From Branchiostoma floridae (Eukaryota; Chordata; Leptocardii; Amphioxiformes; Branchiostomatidae), in contig NC_049992.1 of NCBI RefSeq assembly GCF_000003815.2, forward strand, positions 7,308,460-7,338,897: a stretch of 30,438 bases of DNA, in the 5' to 3' direction. Shown here piece after piece: positions 1-10,711 of this stretch (the first letter of the stretch is position 1; each line of letters begins with the position of its first letter). The notes beneath the pieces are model-generated. The model was not told the DNA's origin. It was given only the letters and a program-made list of their open reading frames with translations, and searched no databases. Both the position numbers and the translations under genes were made by a program.

Positions 1-601
1 GACCATCGATAGAGAAGGAACTTTTCCGTCTGAAAACTGAATTTTGTATGACACATTCATAACTTGTCTTGGAATGTCACTTGTCTTCTACAATGTACCT
101 ACAATGCACTCCCCAGGCTGATGGGGAGTACATAAAGTACTTATTAAAGACGACTTAAAGCTTGGAAAATGTCATTATTTTCCCCAACAACCTCTGCTTG
201 GAAAGTACCTTATGGCTATGACTATAGCACAGTAGCATGCGGTATGAGGTCAGTTGCATTTCCGGACACATTCGGGGAGCTAGCGGCTGACCGCTACCAT
301 TGAAGGACTACTCATGTAACAGCTGTCTAATTAATGACCACAAGCCACTCTACACCATTATCTAGCTGGTGCATGCGCAGTAACAAACACAAGCATAGTT
401 AGGGACCTGCGACAACAAACACCGTCGTCTAAACACACAAACATCTGTTTACACCGACAACCTTGTCCTTTTTTCTGGGAGCATCCTCCAGTTTCAAAGC
501 AAACACAATCCTCCGGCGGCGCAAACAGGGGGAAACTTTAACTCACAACTTTCTCTGATCGGCTAGACAAAGGAGGCTGTCGCATTGGGGACCAGAATGT
601 G
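1..601. other. Non-coding stretch, no gene seen
   Basis: No long reading frame and no convincing exon was found. Around 186-205 there is a fragment reading CCTCTGCTTGGAAAGTA, which matches the terminus of the foldback element at 602-780 and is probably a solo end of the same family. Confidence 0.6.
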
Positions 602-780
602 TACTCTCCAAGCAGAAGTTAGGCTCCGACTGCTTTTTGACATTTTTAGACGTTTTCATCGGGCTCTCTTTTTTTCAGCGGCCGCGAGACATAAACGAAA
701 CGGTACACAATAAAAAGCCCGACGACAACGCCTAAAAATCGTCAAAAAGCAGCCGGAGCCTAACCTCTGCTTGGAGAGTA
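602..780. repeat. Foldback/MITE with about 70-bp terminal inverted repeats
   Basis: The left end (TACTCTCCAAGCAGAAGTTA, then GGCTCCGACTGCTTTTTGAC) is repeated as reverse complement at the right end (GTCAAAAAGCAGCCGGAGCC, then TAACCTCTGCTTGGAGAGTA). Pairing continues through the poly-T/poly-A interior to roughly 70 bp per arm with scattered mismatches. There is no internal reading frame, so it is non-autonomous. No clear target-site duplication was found. Related ends occur at 8630-8770, near 186 and near 20657. Confidence 0.8.
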
Positions 781-814
781 TAGACCGTGTGCCATTCTAT
801 AGCTAGTTTACTGG

Positions 815-867
815 GGCTCCCATACTTGCTACCGCTTTACAAAAAGTAAACGGAGAGTATGGGAGCC
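815..867. repeat. Short imperfect hairpin
   Basis: GGCTCCCATACT at 815 pairs with AGTATGGGAGCC ending at 867. The inner arms (CTTTAC and GTAAAC) also pair around an AAAAA loop. It sits between two MITEs and may be a very short foldback element or an internal remnant of one. Confidence 0.7.
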
Positions 868-910
868 ACCGTCAACTGCTGGTAACTAGGATGGAACCCA
901 GCCTAACGCT

Positions 911-1086
911 AGTTCACCTTTATCCGCGGGGTGACTTATATTCGCCTTTTTCAATCTCCTTGATCAAATCAAATACAATATTTTCAAAAAATGCAGTTTG
1001 AAACCACCATCCGTTGACTTGATATCCTTCAATACCCCGTTTTTAAAAACAACGGATATGGGTTACCCCACGGGAAAAGGTGACCT
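911..1086. repeat. MITE, AGTTCACC family, copy 1
   Basis: The left end AGTTCACCTTTATCCGCGGG is mirrored at the right by CGGATATGGGTTACCCCACG followed by GGAAAAGGTGACC. The interior contains GCAGTTTGAAACCACCATCC, which recurs exactly in the copy at 17946-18140. No coding capacity is present. Confidence 0.8.
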
Positions 1087-3176
1087 TTCGTTTCATAAGA
1101 CAGCAAAATTCAGCTATTTTCTGACAAAAAAAGTTTTCTTCATACCATGTACAATACTAGTACTAGAGTAATCCGAGGCCTGCTAATGTCAATACGTGGT
1201 CTGTCAATACGTGCACTGATAAACTACCGAAAGACATTACCGTGGTGTGTAAATATACCGATCGGCTGTCTCAATATACCCAGCACCCATGGTGTCCCGG
1301 AATGTTTGTTTCCACGGCTATATTGGCTCTGTCGACTTCAATTTACGTCTTGTTCACTCAGTATGAAGTCACTATTCTCTACCAGACTCTGTGGGTTCCT
1401 GGGAAAATTTTAGATATTGGCAAGAAGATAGGTAGACTGAATAATTTACCAGACGAGTTAGTTTGTCATATAAACTTTATAATAAAGAGAGAGACTGTAG
1501 AAGTCACTAGCCTAGAATCTATGCGTTACCGATTGGTGAAATCCATAGCTTTTAGGGCTAAAATTGGTCACATGGGTTGGGAGATTTCGGTGTTTTGGAT
1601 CCTAAATACTACGTAAGCCTGGTGAAAATTTCTTCTATAAGTGCGATTCAACAGTGACCTTTTGTGAGATACGGTGAGCAAACATTTGGAAGTTCCGTCA
1701 GCTTGGTCTCGTCGTGACCAAATCAATCAGACGATCTTTCCATCTGAAACCGGAGACCGGGAGATGAAATGCCAGACTCATTACACTGAGTAAAACGCTG
1801 TCGCCTACTCAATTTGACGTTTTCGTGTAAAACGCCTACTCAGCACATTTCTGCGAGATTTCGGCGACGCGCCAAAATAAGTACCAGTAAAGACTAAAAG
1901 TGCACAAGTGTTGCCGTCCAAGTCCAAGTTGCCGAACAAGCTTAATGTGTCTGTGTACGGTTCCAGGCTTTTGTATCAATACCGTCGTTTGTGTATGCGA
2001 TATCAACAAAATTTCAACATTATACGGCGCTTCCACGATTAGAGTACATTGTGCATATGTACATGTGTGTGTTGCAATATCACTGATTTACACTTGTCCT
2101 GTCTTTGCACAATTGTCCACGTAACTTCTTTCCCCGTTCCTACCTTGTGTTTACACATGCACTAATATTGGTCATTGCGCAGCTGCTAATAGTCAGTGTG
2201 GGCTAAAAGCACTACCGAAGATGATGTTGGTGATGATAGAAGGTTGTCGTACGATGATGATGCCGTAGAATTTTCAACTAAATTTCAAGCAAGCTATGAT
2301 AGAATTAATCACCGAGAGGGATATAAGACAGCATTTTCAGTAATTCATTTTCATCTGAATTCTGTGTGACATGTTCAAGATTATCCAAAGGATGCCCCCG
2401 GTTCAATTCATGATCGTACGACGATCGTACAACGAATATGGTTATGTCTAGATCCTGTTACTACTAGTATCTATGCTTGCTTATTTTTATTCAGTCTTTT
2501 AATTGATAAACAGACACTACATGTACCATCTCCGTATGGTCTTGTAAAGAGAGAGAGAGAGAAGACTGAAGAGAAAACCCGTGCTGAAAGCTCTGAAAGA
2601 CCTGAAATCCCGTAAAACCATCTCTAGCCCATACAAGGGAGGAAGGTTTGAAATCCAAGACGGCTGTGTGTCTGAAGCACATTACGACTGAAAACTTCCA
2701 GCCTGTCCGGCATTACGAGTTGAGCCTAACTTTCAGCGTCATGATCCAGCTCACCACCCAGGGCCTATTCCGTAACATCAGTTGTAGTACCTCTTGCCAC
2801 TGGAAGAAGAGCGGACCTTAGTATGCTCTGCTGTCCATGGCTTTAACTGGCTGTAACTGGTAGTCTCTGCCACACTGTCTACGCTGGCTATTAGAGGGAG
2901 AATAATTTGCCAGAGGAGTTTCGCTACCAGAGGAGTTAGTCGGCGGAGGGGGAACATAAACCTTGGACTGACTTCACTGGACAATTTCTGATTTCTTTGG
3001 CCGAATACTACGATCCCTGCACCCCTGTAGGAAGGCGTGGCGGAAGCTAGTAACTGACCCCGCAGAGGCCGGTCATTTGTTGGGGTGGCTGCTTTAAGCG
3101 AGATTTAATCAGGCTAAATCGGACCTGTACGGACAAAAACTGGACCTGTAACGAGAACGTGCCATATAATATCGCC
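1087..3176. other. Non-coding stretch with weak exon-like pieces only
   Basis: Reading frames of 60 to 124 codons occur (for example 1242-1616) but show no domain, no codon bias and no repeated use. A purine-rich GAGAGA tract lies at 2547-2562. At 2909-2945 CCAGAGGAGTT-type sequence resembles the interior of the TAGCCTCTACC MITE family, suggesting decayed element debris. TTTAATCAGGCTAA at about 3106 recurs near 10833. Confidence 0.45.
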
Positions 3177-3345
3177 ATTACCTTCGCCAAGAAGGGTTGT
3201 CAGTGTGCTTGTCTGTGTATCTGTCTGTTAAAAGCACATATAGGATAACATGAGAAGCCTTTGATGGATTCTGATGATAGGTGTGTGGTAGTGGTCGGGA
3301 AATCGAAGGTCAAATTACCCCTATGTTTAATGGCTTAAGCTTCTA
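3177..3345 (+). repeat. Dispersed repeat, CCTTCGCCAAGAAGG family, copy 1
   Basis: TTACCTTCGCCAAGAAGG is followed by a TGTGTCTGTC-rich stretch and then by TGATGGATT, TGATGA and GGTGTGTGG words in the same order as in the stretch beginning at 27230. The two copies are diverged but collinear. The class of element is not evident; no ends were defined. Confidence 0.5.
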
Positions 3346-3644
3346 CTTTATGTTATGTTATTGGGATAAGTTAATGTTTTGTATCCTGATATATTATGAT
3401 TTTGTAAGGGCTCCCTTGAAAAGGAGTTATATGGTTACGAGTTTTAATAGATAAAATAGAAAAGTACCGTTTTTGATACCGAGGAGTAAAATCGGCGTCA
3501 GACAGTGTAAGTGATATGCTCTGATCGTATGGATAGAACGTGAGTCGCGTGTTCGCCCGACGCTCAGTTCAATAGCCCAGATATCGAGATATGAAACTGA
3601 TATCGTTATGTGCGTATAAAACCAGATCGTACGGGGCCTTATAT

Positions 3645-3669
3645 CAAGGAGGTTATTTTAACCTCCTTG
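3645..3669. repeat. Perfect 11-bp inverted repeat with TTT loop
   Basis: CAAGGAGGTTA, TTT, TAACCTCCTTG form an exact hairpin. Flanking TATAT and ATATA blocks extend the symmetry imperfectly. It lies in spacer DNA without an adjacent gene, so a terminator role is not implied; a small foldback remnant is more likely. Confidence 0.8.
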
Positions 3670-3805
3670 GTTATATATAAACCTGCCGTTTTATACCAGG
3701 CTCTCTGTTACCCGGTAATTTAGCTGTAAATAGTAGGTAGGTGTTAAGAACAACAGGCGGGGGAAAGTGATCTGTACTGGGAAGTATCTCAGGTGTACAG
3801 ACAAC

Positions 3806-4113
3806 ACCTGTTAGCCTTGCATAGATCACTCACGGTGGTGTTTGGTAAAAACAGAGCCGGACTTTGGTATCAGTCTTAAGATGTGAACAGTAAGTTTATG
3901 ATTTGTATAGGTAATAGTATCATGTTATCTCTGCATCTTGTATCAGAGCTCTGTGTCTCTCTGTGCGTTTCTTACCGATGATCAGGCAGTACCTGTTAGC
4001 CTTGCATAGATCGCTGCGGTGTTTGGTACAAACAGAGTTGGGTTTAAGTATAGGTGTCGGTCTGAGGATGTATACAGTAGGGATGTGTTTTGTAGAGGTA
4101 ATAGAGTATTTCC
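3806..4113. repeat. Local direct duplication (3806-3921 and 3991-4113)
   Basis: Both copies begin ACCTGTTAGCCTTGCATAGA and share GTGTTTGGTA, CAGAG and GAGGTAATAG/TAGGTAATAG words in order, offset by about 185 bp. A second block, TGTATCAGA followed by CTCTCTGTGCGTTTCTTAC, at 3929-3975 recurs at 4482-4538. The arrangement indicates an old two-part tandem duplication with later insertion in the second copy. Reading frames here (4019-4255, 3982-4278) include a poly-G run and look spurious. Confidence 0.7.
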
Positions 4114-4538
4114 GAACAGTACAGTAAGACAGAGAAGGGGGGGGGGGGGCGAGAGGCTAACCTCCAAGGGCATGCACAGATCCAGCTCAGAGTACAAGGT
4201 GTTTTTGCTTGTATTTGTTAAATTTATCATTGTCTTTGGGGAAGGCGAAGGGTAAAAGGGTACTACCCAAAAGATCAAGGACGTTATATAAAAAAAACAT
4301 CCGCAAATACAAGGAGATTGGGTTAGATCATTCCATCTTCTTGGAGATTAGACAATAACGGCCTTTTTTGCTTGAACTTGAGACCAGTTTGACTGTATTT
4401 TTACAAGCCTGTAGTGCTTATGGCTTCCATCCAAAGTACGTATAAGACGGATCTCGGGTTGGTGGATCAAGTTTCAGATTGTCTCTACATGTTGTATCAG
4501 ACAGGTCTGGTAGTTGTGTCTCTCTGTGCGTTTCTTAC

Positions 4539-6386
4539 ATGAATACTTCCTTTCTGTGGCTTACAGACGCCTTCTTCTTCGCACGCTCTCTTAAACCCGA
4601 GTGTAGAGTCGCTAGTTTCCATTCTCCAATCTTAAGAATACTTAGCAAAAGCCGGAAGAACAGAAATAAAGGCGCTTTCAACAGGTGTCGGTGTTGTTCT
4701 ATTGTTCGGGGTACGGGGACGAGGACACTCCGGTCCCCTACCTGCGCGGCCGACCCTCGACACGACACGGCAAGGATTTTAGTGAATACAACTCAAATAT
4801 ATCAGTGACTCGGTGGGCCCTGACCGGGGTGCGGTTTTGAACTGAGCGAAATGTTACTGTGAACAGAGCAAACAAAGAAGAGATCGTCCCTCCAAGGCCG
4901 GGTGGCCATCTGGCGTAATCTCCAATCAGGCTCAAACTCAGTGTTTGTGTTTGTGTGTGTTTCCAACAGTTAGTACGTACTAGAAATCGCAAAAACACTT
5001 CTTTGTTTAGAACAGTAAGAGAAAATATCTTGACAGATCGAGGTTCTCCGTCAGGATAGTGTATACTTTTTCTCTGCCTGCCACAATTTCTAATGAGACC
5101 GCACCGTAAGTATAAAATGCAGTGGCACGATCTTCAGTCCAAACACGAAATCCAAAAAGTTTCTACAAAATCTGTTTCCGAGACTAGGAGATAGATACGT
5201 ACTTTAGCCGTGTTGAAAGACCGCCTTTGTGAACTATTTTTGTGCTTAGTTAGCCTCACACAAGAAGGCTAGATTTTCTTACAACTCCAGATTCCCGACA
5301 GTTTGCAGAAGCTCGGTATGTACATGTATGTCGGCAATGAAAACTGTCAGGGACACGAAAGCAGGCGAAGTAGTTTTCCTTGTAGCTGTTGTCTGATCCA
5401 AGGACCCTCAAGGCCTTTTCGGACTCATACCTGCTCAAGTCGCCACTTCAAGACCTAGATAACGTGAGCCCATGTTACCCAGACTACCTGTAAAAACAAC
5501 AGGTGAGAAAACTTTGTACAAGGTCATAATTTTGGAGGGGCAAGCAGCCTCATACTTTGTACGACTTTAGCGAGGCAGACATCTTTTTTCTGTCAGAAGG
5601 ATGTTCAATTTCGTAGTACGACAAAGTCACGACTGCCTCAAGACTGTCCTTAATTTTCGATCGTCAACTTATCGTACGACGAAGGTCACGAAGCTCCACC
5701 GTTCGGATTTCACGTTCAAGGTTAAAGAAATTTCATTAGTTCGGTAGAAATGCAAACACCAGACACAATTGCTACATCAGACCCTCTATAAGTCAGAACA
5801 CATTGTACAAATATGAGGGATTTTCCCGAAGTATATTAAACGAATACCACGTGTTTTTCTACGAACTGGATATTTTGTTCCAAAACAAGGCATAGCACGA
5901 GTGAAAACAGAGGTAAATTGGATACAAGAAAGACATAGACTCGAGAGCACCGCGTATATCTGATTACTTGGTGAACAATAGGATTTAGCTCTTAATTGCC
6001 AGAAATATTTTGGACGTAAAAACACTCAAGGATCATATTCCGATATTTGCAAGCATTATGTAACTAATGGAGATAGTGTTTTGGTGACACTCCTATCTAG
6101 ATCTAGCTCGCAAGGACAAATGATAATTCGCACTTCAAAAATATCACGGCCATTTTAAAGCTCCACTTTGTAACATTTTGGTCTCGAAATTGAAAATATT
6201 CTCGGGAGTAAAGCCTTCATGTAAATGACATGTACCACCACTCTCTTGAATATTAGTATTCCATCCAATAGGCTTGATCTAACTTACAATATAAAGAAAT
6301 GCTAGGAAAAGCTTTAAGTATATTATCCTAACATTACATAGAGGGACATAAATAACAACAGAAGAAAAAAGTTGGTTTTTTTTCAG
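4539..6386. other. Non-coding stretch
   Basis: No exon was accepted. A minus-strand open frame at 5256-5438 has a protein-like composition in its first half but lacks a usable splice pair. Repeated CGTACGAC-type words occur at about 5558-5690. Confidence 0.45.
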
Positions 6387-6512
6387 TATACAAGACGTAC
6401 TACGTCAAAGGTTCTTTGAAGGCGGTCCCAAGAAACAAACGCTGCAAGAACAGAAGAGGTTTCTCGAAAGACAACACACGAGACTTGAAGTGGCGGCTTT
6501 CCGTGTGACAAG
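6387..6512 (+). CDS. Candidate internal coding exon, product unknown
   Basis: A long pyrimidine tract ending TTTTTTTTCAG at 6386 makes a strong acceptor, and AAG/GTACTT after 6512 makes a usable donor. The 126-nt interval has one base, 41 open codons and two bases, so it is symmetric with phase-2 introns on both sides. The peptide starts IQDVLRQRFFEGG and continues through KKQTLQEQKRFLE to end LEVAAFRV; it is rich in charged residues and resembles a helical segment of a cytosolic protein, but I recognise no family. Third-position GC is about 44 percent, close to background, so codon use does not confirm it. The next exon-like interval at 8583 is phase-compatible. It could be a chance combination of splice signals. 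Confidence 0.3.
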
Positions 6513-7260
6513 GTACTTTATTTTGCCATAAACAGGCGTCGGCTTAATTGAAGTGGGTTGATGTACAGTCTACCTTTAATGTGACTTGTTACAGTGTTTA
6601 TTTTGGGGCTTAGTTATAAACAAAAGCTACCGCAGAATAAAGACAATTCCTTACGTTTAACGACTAAACAAAGCAGTTTGGATAAATTCTTCAAAGAAAA
6701 CAGGTGTTCGTTTTGGATTGTATTCGAGGGTTTAAGATCCCTTAATAAGTAAGTGTTGGCGCCCACGGGGAATTGTTATTCTTACCAACAGGAAAAAAAT
6801 GTTAATGTTATTTCAATTCAAGATTCCGTTAATAAAAGAAAGGCGTTTTAAACCCCCTGACAAGTTTACACAAAATATAGTTAAGTATAATTAGTGACTT
6901 ACTCATAACAATGCGTGGAGTGCGGGGAACTAAAATAACTCGGTCGGAATTCGTGAGAGTACTGAGACGGTATTGTGTCGACATCCGCTTGTGATAACCA
7001 CTGTTTTGGTTCCCGTATACGTGAATGAAGTCATGTGTTGACATTGTCTGTGATTATAAACCCATGAGAGTCGAACCCCTGGCGTCGCAACCTTCCGTCT
7101 GATTGTACCTGTGGAGATGGTCAATATTCCGTGCTGGGCGTGTGTCGGTAAAAACTGGGCGTGATGCTTGGAAAAATAACACGGACAAAAATTAGTAACA
7201 GTCAAATTTCTACCAAACCAACCAAAACAACAACAATGGACGATAACATTCGGTAATATT
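6513..7260. other. Non-coding stretch
   Basis: AT-rich spacer, possibly intronic if the exon at 6387-6512 is real. No repeat or gene was recognised. Confidence 0.4.
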
Positions 7261-7484
7261 CGGCAAACTAGCCTCCGTTGCAGTTTTCGAACGGGGCTGG
7301 TTTTATCTATTTTTTTTGGGGGGGGGGGGGGGCGCTGGTTCGCGAATTTCAACGTTGGCTAGGTTCTCTTGTGCGGGGACAGGGAGTTTGCAGAGGAAGG
7401 AAGTTTTTTGTGGAAGGGAGTTTGCCGTGATAGCGAGTCTTTGCCCCGTCCGACGACTGCAACGGAGGCTAGAGGCTATCGGCA
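7261..7484. repeat. Foldback element with CTAGCCTCCGTTGCAG termini
   Basis: CTAGCCTCCGTTGCAGTTTTC and a following GAACGGGGC on the left pair with GCCCCGTCCGACGACTGCAAC and a following GGAGGCTAG on the right. The interior holds a 13-15 bp poly-G run at about 7318-7332. The long minus-strand frames over this element (6930-7352, 7303-7485) are translations of the repeat and are not genes. Confidence 0.75.
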
Positions 7485-8269
7485 AGCGATTTTGATATTG
7501 TAGAATTCAAGCAGGCTGCGACAATCGTCGATAAGAATCTATGTCAACCTTTATCGCAACAAGACATTGATTTTATATACGATATATGTACGATTGTCAC
7601 GAAGGTCACCTGGTCATGAGTATAAAGTATTAGTCAAATGTCTGAAATTGCTTTGAATAATGTGTTATTTGACGCAACGCAACCTTCCCCCATCCAAATT
7701 GAGATCTATGAAAGAACACCAACAAAACTGTCGAATCGGACATTTTGTTATTTTATCTAAAAGCTTTTCACCCTCTTACAATAATACAACACACGCCCAC
7801 CCACAGATCAATCATGAAATCAAATCATTCTGTTTGAACTACGATTTAAGAAGCTATTCATAAAAGTAAAGAAAAATGATTAATTGATTTGAATGGATTG
7901 CTATTCCACATAGATCTATGAGACTCTACGTCGTTCTTCCAAAATACAGCAAATACAATGTTAAAGTAAGTAGAAGTGTAAACAAGTCATGCAGTTTAGA
8001 TCCTGATTTGAAATTTGAACTGTAATCTATGAAACTATCAAATATAAGAAAGATATCTCATAAATGATATTGAAATTTCTCGTTGTTGGATTTCAAGAAA
8101 TGAATGTTGCTCAGTTAAACAGTTTTTATTTTATTTTGATCATCCTCATATCATAAACTAAAGAAATTATATCAATTTAAATCATGACATGATTTAGGAA
8201 TAGCCTAGAATCTATTCTCGTTAGCTCGCTTCCAACGGCGGACTAGCAAGGCTAACTGTACTGGATTCC
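7485..8269. other. Non-coding AT-rich stretch
   Basis: No gene, repeat family or splice-bounded exon was recognised. The frame at 7660-7863 has low-complexity composition and no support. Confidence 0.45.
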
Positions 8270-8428
8270 TAGCCTCTACCAGGCTCCGTGGATCGGTAGA
8301 ATCATTATCCTAACCTCGTGGTGAGGAAACGTACTCTTCTGGCCGGCTAACTCCCTTAGCGTACTATAGACTCTATTTGTCCAATTTCTACAACTAGACC
8401 ACCGATCCACGAAGCCTGGTAGAGGCTA
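8270..8428. repeat. MITE, TAGCCTCTACC family, copy A, with 9-bp target duplication
   Basis: The ends TAGCCTCTACCAGGCTCC and its reverse complement bound a 159-bp element whose terminal inverted repeats extend about 30 bp to GGATCGGT. The 9-bp CTGGATTCC is directly repeated immediately outside both ends (8261-8269 and 8429-8437), an exact target-site duplication. The interior is the reverse complement of most of the copy at 28914-29056. It has no coding capacity. Confidence 0.9.
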
Positions 8429-8582
8429 CTGGATTCCAGGCTAATCAAAAGCTGGGCCACAGTAGCTTACTTTCAGATCAGTATGGGAAAGATTATGGAC
8501 ACTGTATGTACGGGCGTGGGCTAACATTAATAGCATTAAGGATTCCTGTTGTTTGTTTTACACATTTTGTTTTTGTTTCCAG

Positions 8583-8676
8583 CATCATTAAAACCGTAAC
8601 CCGAGTCACCATGTGTGGATGCCTAATCGCCAAGCAGAGGCAAGCTTTTGGTTTGCTTACGCATATCTTTTTGTAG
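8583..8676 (+). CDS. Very tentative exon following 6387-6512
   Basis: TTTTGTTTTTGTTTCCAG ending at 8582, preceded by a CTAACAT branch-like word, is a strong acceptor. The frame with one leading base reads IIKTVTRVTMCGCLIAK and stops at 8674-8676. Its phase fits the donor at 6512. However, the last part overlaps a transposon remnant starting near 8630, so the stop may be element-derived. Good acceptors occur by chance, and this is weak. Confidence 0.15.
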
Positions 8677-8770
8677 CGATGTTATATAGTGTGTTCTTAG
8701 GGCTTTAGCCCGATAAAAACACCTAAAACACGCACAAAATCCGGAGCCGAACCTCTGCTTCGAGAGCATT
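8630..8770. repeat. Decayed relative of the 602-780 foldback
   Basis: CCAAGCAGAGGC at the left and CCGGAGCCGAACCTCTGCTTC then GAGAG at the right correspond to the termini of the element at 602-780. The interior shares GGGCTTTAGCCCGATAAAAA with that family's GGGCTCT and AAAAAGCCCGA words. Confidence 0.6.
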
Positions 8771-8810
8771 TCAAATACTGTAATGCCTTGCTAATCTTCA
8801 AGCAGATCCT

Positions 8811-8933
8811 ACGGTAGCATAAGATAGTATTAAAAGCTGCCAGAGGAGTGAAGCTGGCCTTTGGAGTGTGTTTGGCTACCGGAGTGGCTGATGACTCCCT
8901 TTGGCCAGATTTGATACTATCTTATGCCACTGG
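8811..8933. repeat. Foldback element with GGCATAAGATAGTAT arms
   Basis: GGTAGCATAAGATAGTATTA, then AAAGCTGCCAGAGGAGT, on the left pairs with ACTCCCTTTGGCCAGAT, then TTGATACTATCTTATGCCAC, on the right, about 40 bp per arm with mismatches. The 69-codon plus-strand frame at 8848-9057 starts inside this repeat and is probably spurious. Confidence 0.75.
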
Positions 8934-10501
8934 TAAAACTGCCTGGAGATTACTGCCTTGCCACCGAGAGATCTACTTAGTGATTTCATCATTAGTCATA
9001 CACCAGATATCCTCGCGTTGTGACGTGTCAGACAGGAAGACTACAGGGGGTGATTAGTCGGACTTGAGACTGAAGTGACGCGGGAAATCTCCGCCCACGG
9101 TCACGAGAACGTCAAACAACAAACCACGAGGCACAAACAAACTCCAACGGATTTTTGTGTGCACTGAGTCGCCGGGAAAGTGCTCGTTGTTGAAGTTAGC
9201 CACCAAATATGGAGAAAAAGTTACCTAATAAATGGAATCTTGGTCAAGCGTAAATAACTGTTACAATGATAAGACGATTTTCCACGTTATCGTGGCCACA
9301 ACAGGAAACAAAAACAGAAAACAAAACAACTAATGTGGAGTTACTGAGCAATCTCCAAACCATGATACTGTTGACGTCAGCCATCAGGATTTTGCAGTGA
9401 ACTCTTTAATCAGAAAAAAAAATAGCAAAAAAATTAACACATGTAACACCTGTAATATCTCAAAATTGTTGGTACAATATTTTTTCTTAATATTTTCAAA
9501 AGTACCTGTGTAGATGGTGTGCTATATGGGAGAGGAGGGGCTATGCGGATGGAACAATACAGATACAGATACAGATACAGAATGACAGACACGGACATAG
9601 ATGCAGACGCAGATACCGATAAGGATATGAATAACTGACAAGTGAGTTGTTCTACGAAAAGACAAATGGAGATGTTTATCAGCCCCAGCTGTAGCAGTCC
9701 TTAATGATAACGTGTCGACTTGGAATTTTAATGAAATGTTTTGTGTCTCGCTTCTTATGAGCACCTCATACACCGGTTGAGTCGGACTAGTGTCAAAGTG
9801 AAAAGTGAAAATTTGTCGTGGACAAAAAGAAAACGGTAAATGCAGAAATGTTCGCGGTTTTCGCAATGGCAGCAAACTCAAAACAAAAGCGAAACGTTTT
9901 GCTCTGTCTTCTCCTCACCCCAAGTCGACAAATGTGATAGCAATTTTAGCGAGTCGACTGCGGCTTCTACCTTTGATACTGTAATATTCTGCCGTCTCCA
10001 GTGATACTGTCCATCCCCATAGCTACCTTTCATACAGAAACAGTAAAGAAAAGCGGATGGGTAACAGTATTACCCAGGGGGGGTCCGGATTAAAACCCTC
10101 CGATCTGGGCCTGAGTAGGGGCGATCGCCTTCCCCCTTCATGGTGTTCTAACGAAGTGGGATTAATTCAGTAGAAGAAAATCCCCCGGAAAGCAGTTTGT
10201 GTTGCTAAATCTCTGGTTAATCCTCCTGGCCCACCTCGGCACACGTACTGAGCATTCAGCCTGGCAAACCGACGGCAGCGCCGGATGTGGCGTCAGGTTC
10301 GCTTTCTAACAACTCGTGCACGGGAAAAAAACTTCTCTACGCAAAAGCATCTTAAGAACCAGCGGGGAAACTATGGAACTTCTCGTGTCGACAAACAAAA
10401 CTGTTTTATGTGTTTATAGCATAGGTTTAAACGATTTTCTTAGTATTTACTGTAAAGACTTGGCATTTTGTTACAAGTTTGTGGCTCTGTTGCTAGCAAT
10501 C
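8934..10501. other. Non-coding stretch with one small microsatellite
   Basis: (ATACAG)4 lies at 9557-9580 followed by degenerate GACAGA/GATGCA units to about 9625. A short palindrome GGGTAACAGTATTACCC lies near 10059. No gene was supported; frames at 9522-9881 and 10316-10567 lack bias or domains. Confidence 0.45.
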
Positions 10502-10711
10502 TTAGGCTTAGGTCACATTTCCAAACCGGGGTACCGGCCGGTCAGCTTTCAGGAGCGAAAAATATGATATAAAAGACATAAAAGAATACAGAAAATGCCA
10601 CAATAAGATTTATGGGCATTATCTGTGTATATTTCTAGGTATACATTGTAATTTTTCGTTTTTTAAAACATCTGGGCTGGGCCTCGGTTTGGAAATGTGA
10701 CCTTAGCCTTA
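10502..10711. repeat. MITE with AAGGTCACATTTCCAAACCG termini
   Basis: GGCTTAGGTCACATTTCCAA then ACCGGGG on the left is mirrored on the right by CCTCGGTTTGGAAATGTGAC then CTTAGCC. The arms are about 30 bp in a 210-bp element. There is no coding capacity. Confidence 0.85.

Noticed and set aside
1242-1616. 124-codon plus-strand frame with a hydrophobic start and a possible small exon around 1360-1432.
   Set aside because: No codon bias and no domain; frames of this length are expected by chance in 30 kb.
2495-2615. Plus-strand interval after a good acceptor (TTATTTTTATTCAG), open to a stop with a Lys/Glu/Arg-rich peptide.
   Set aside because: Much of the peptide comes from a GAGAGA tract, and a second frame is equally open. 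Not enough to call an exon.
5256-5438. Minus-strand frame containing SEKALRVLGSDNSYKENY.
   Set aside because: Protein-like in part, but no consistent acceptor and donor and no recognisable domain.
6930-7485. Minus-strand frames of 140 and 60 codons containing Pro and Lys runs.
   Set aside because: They cross the poly-G run and inverted arms of the foldback element at 7261-7484.
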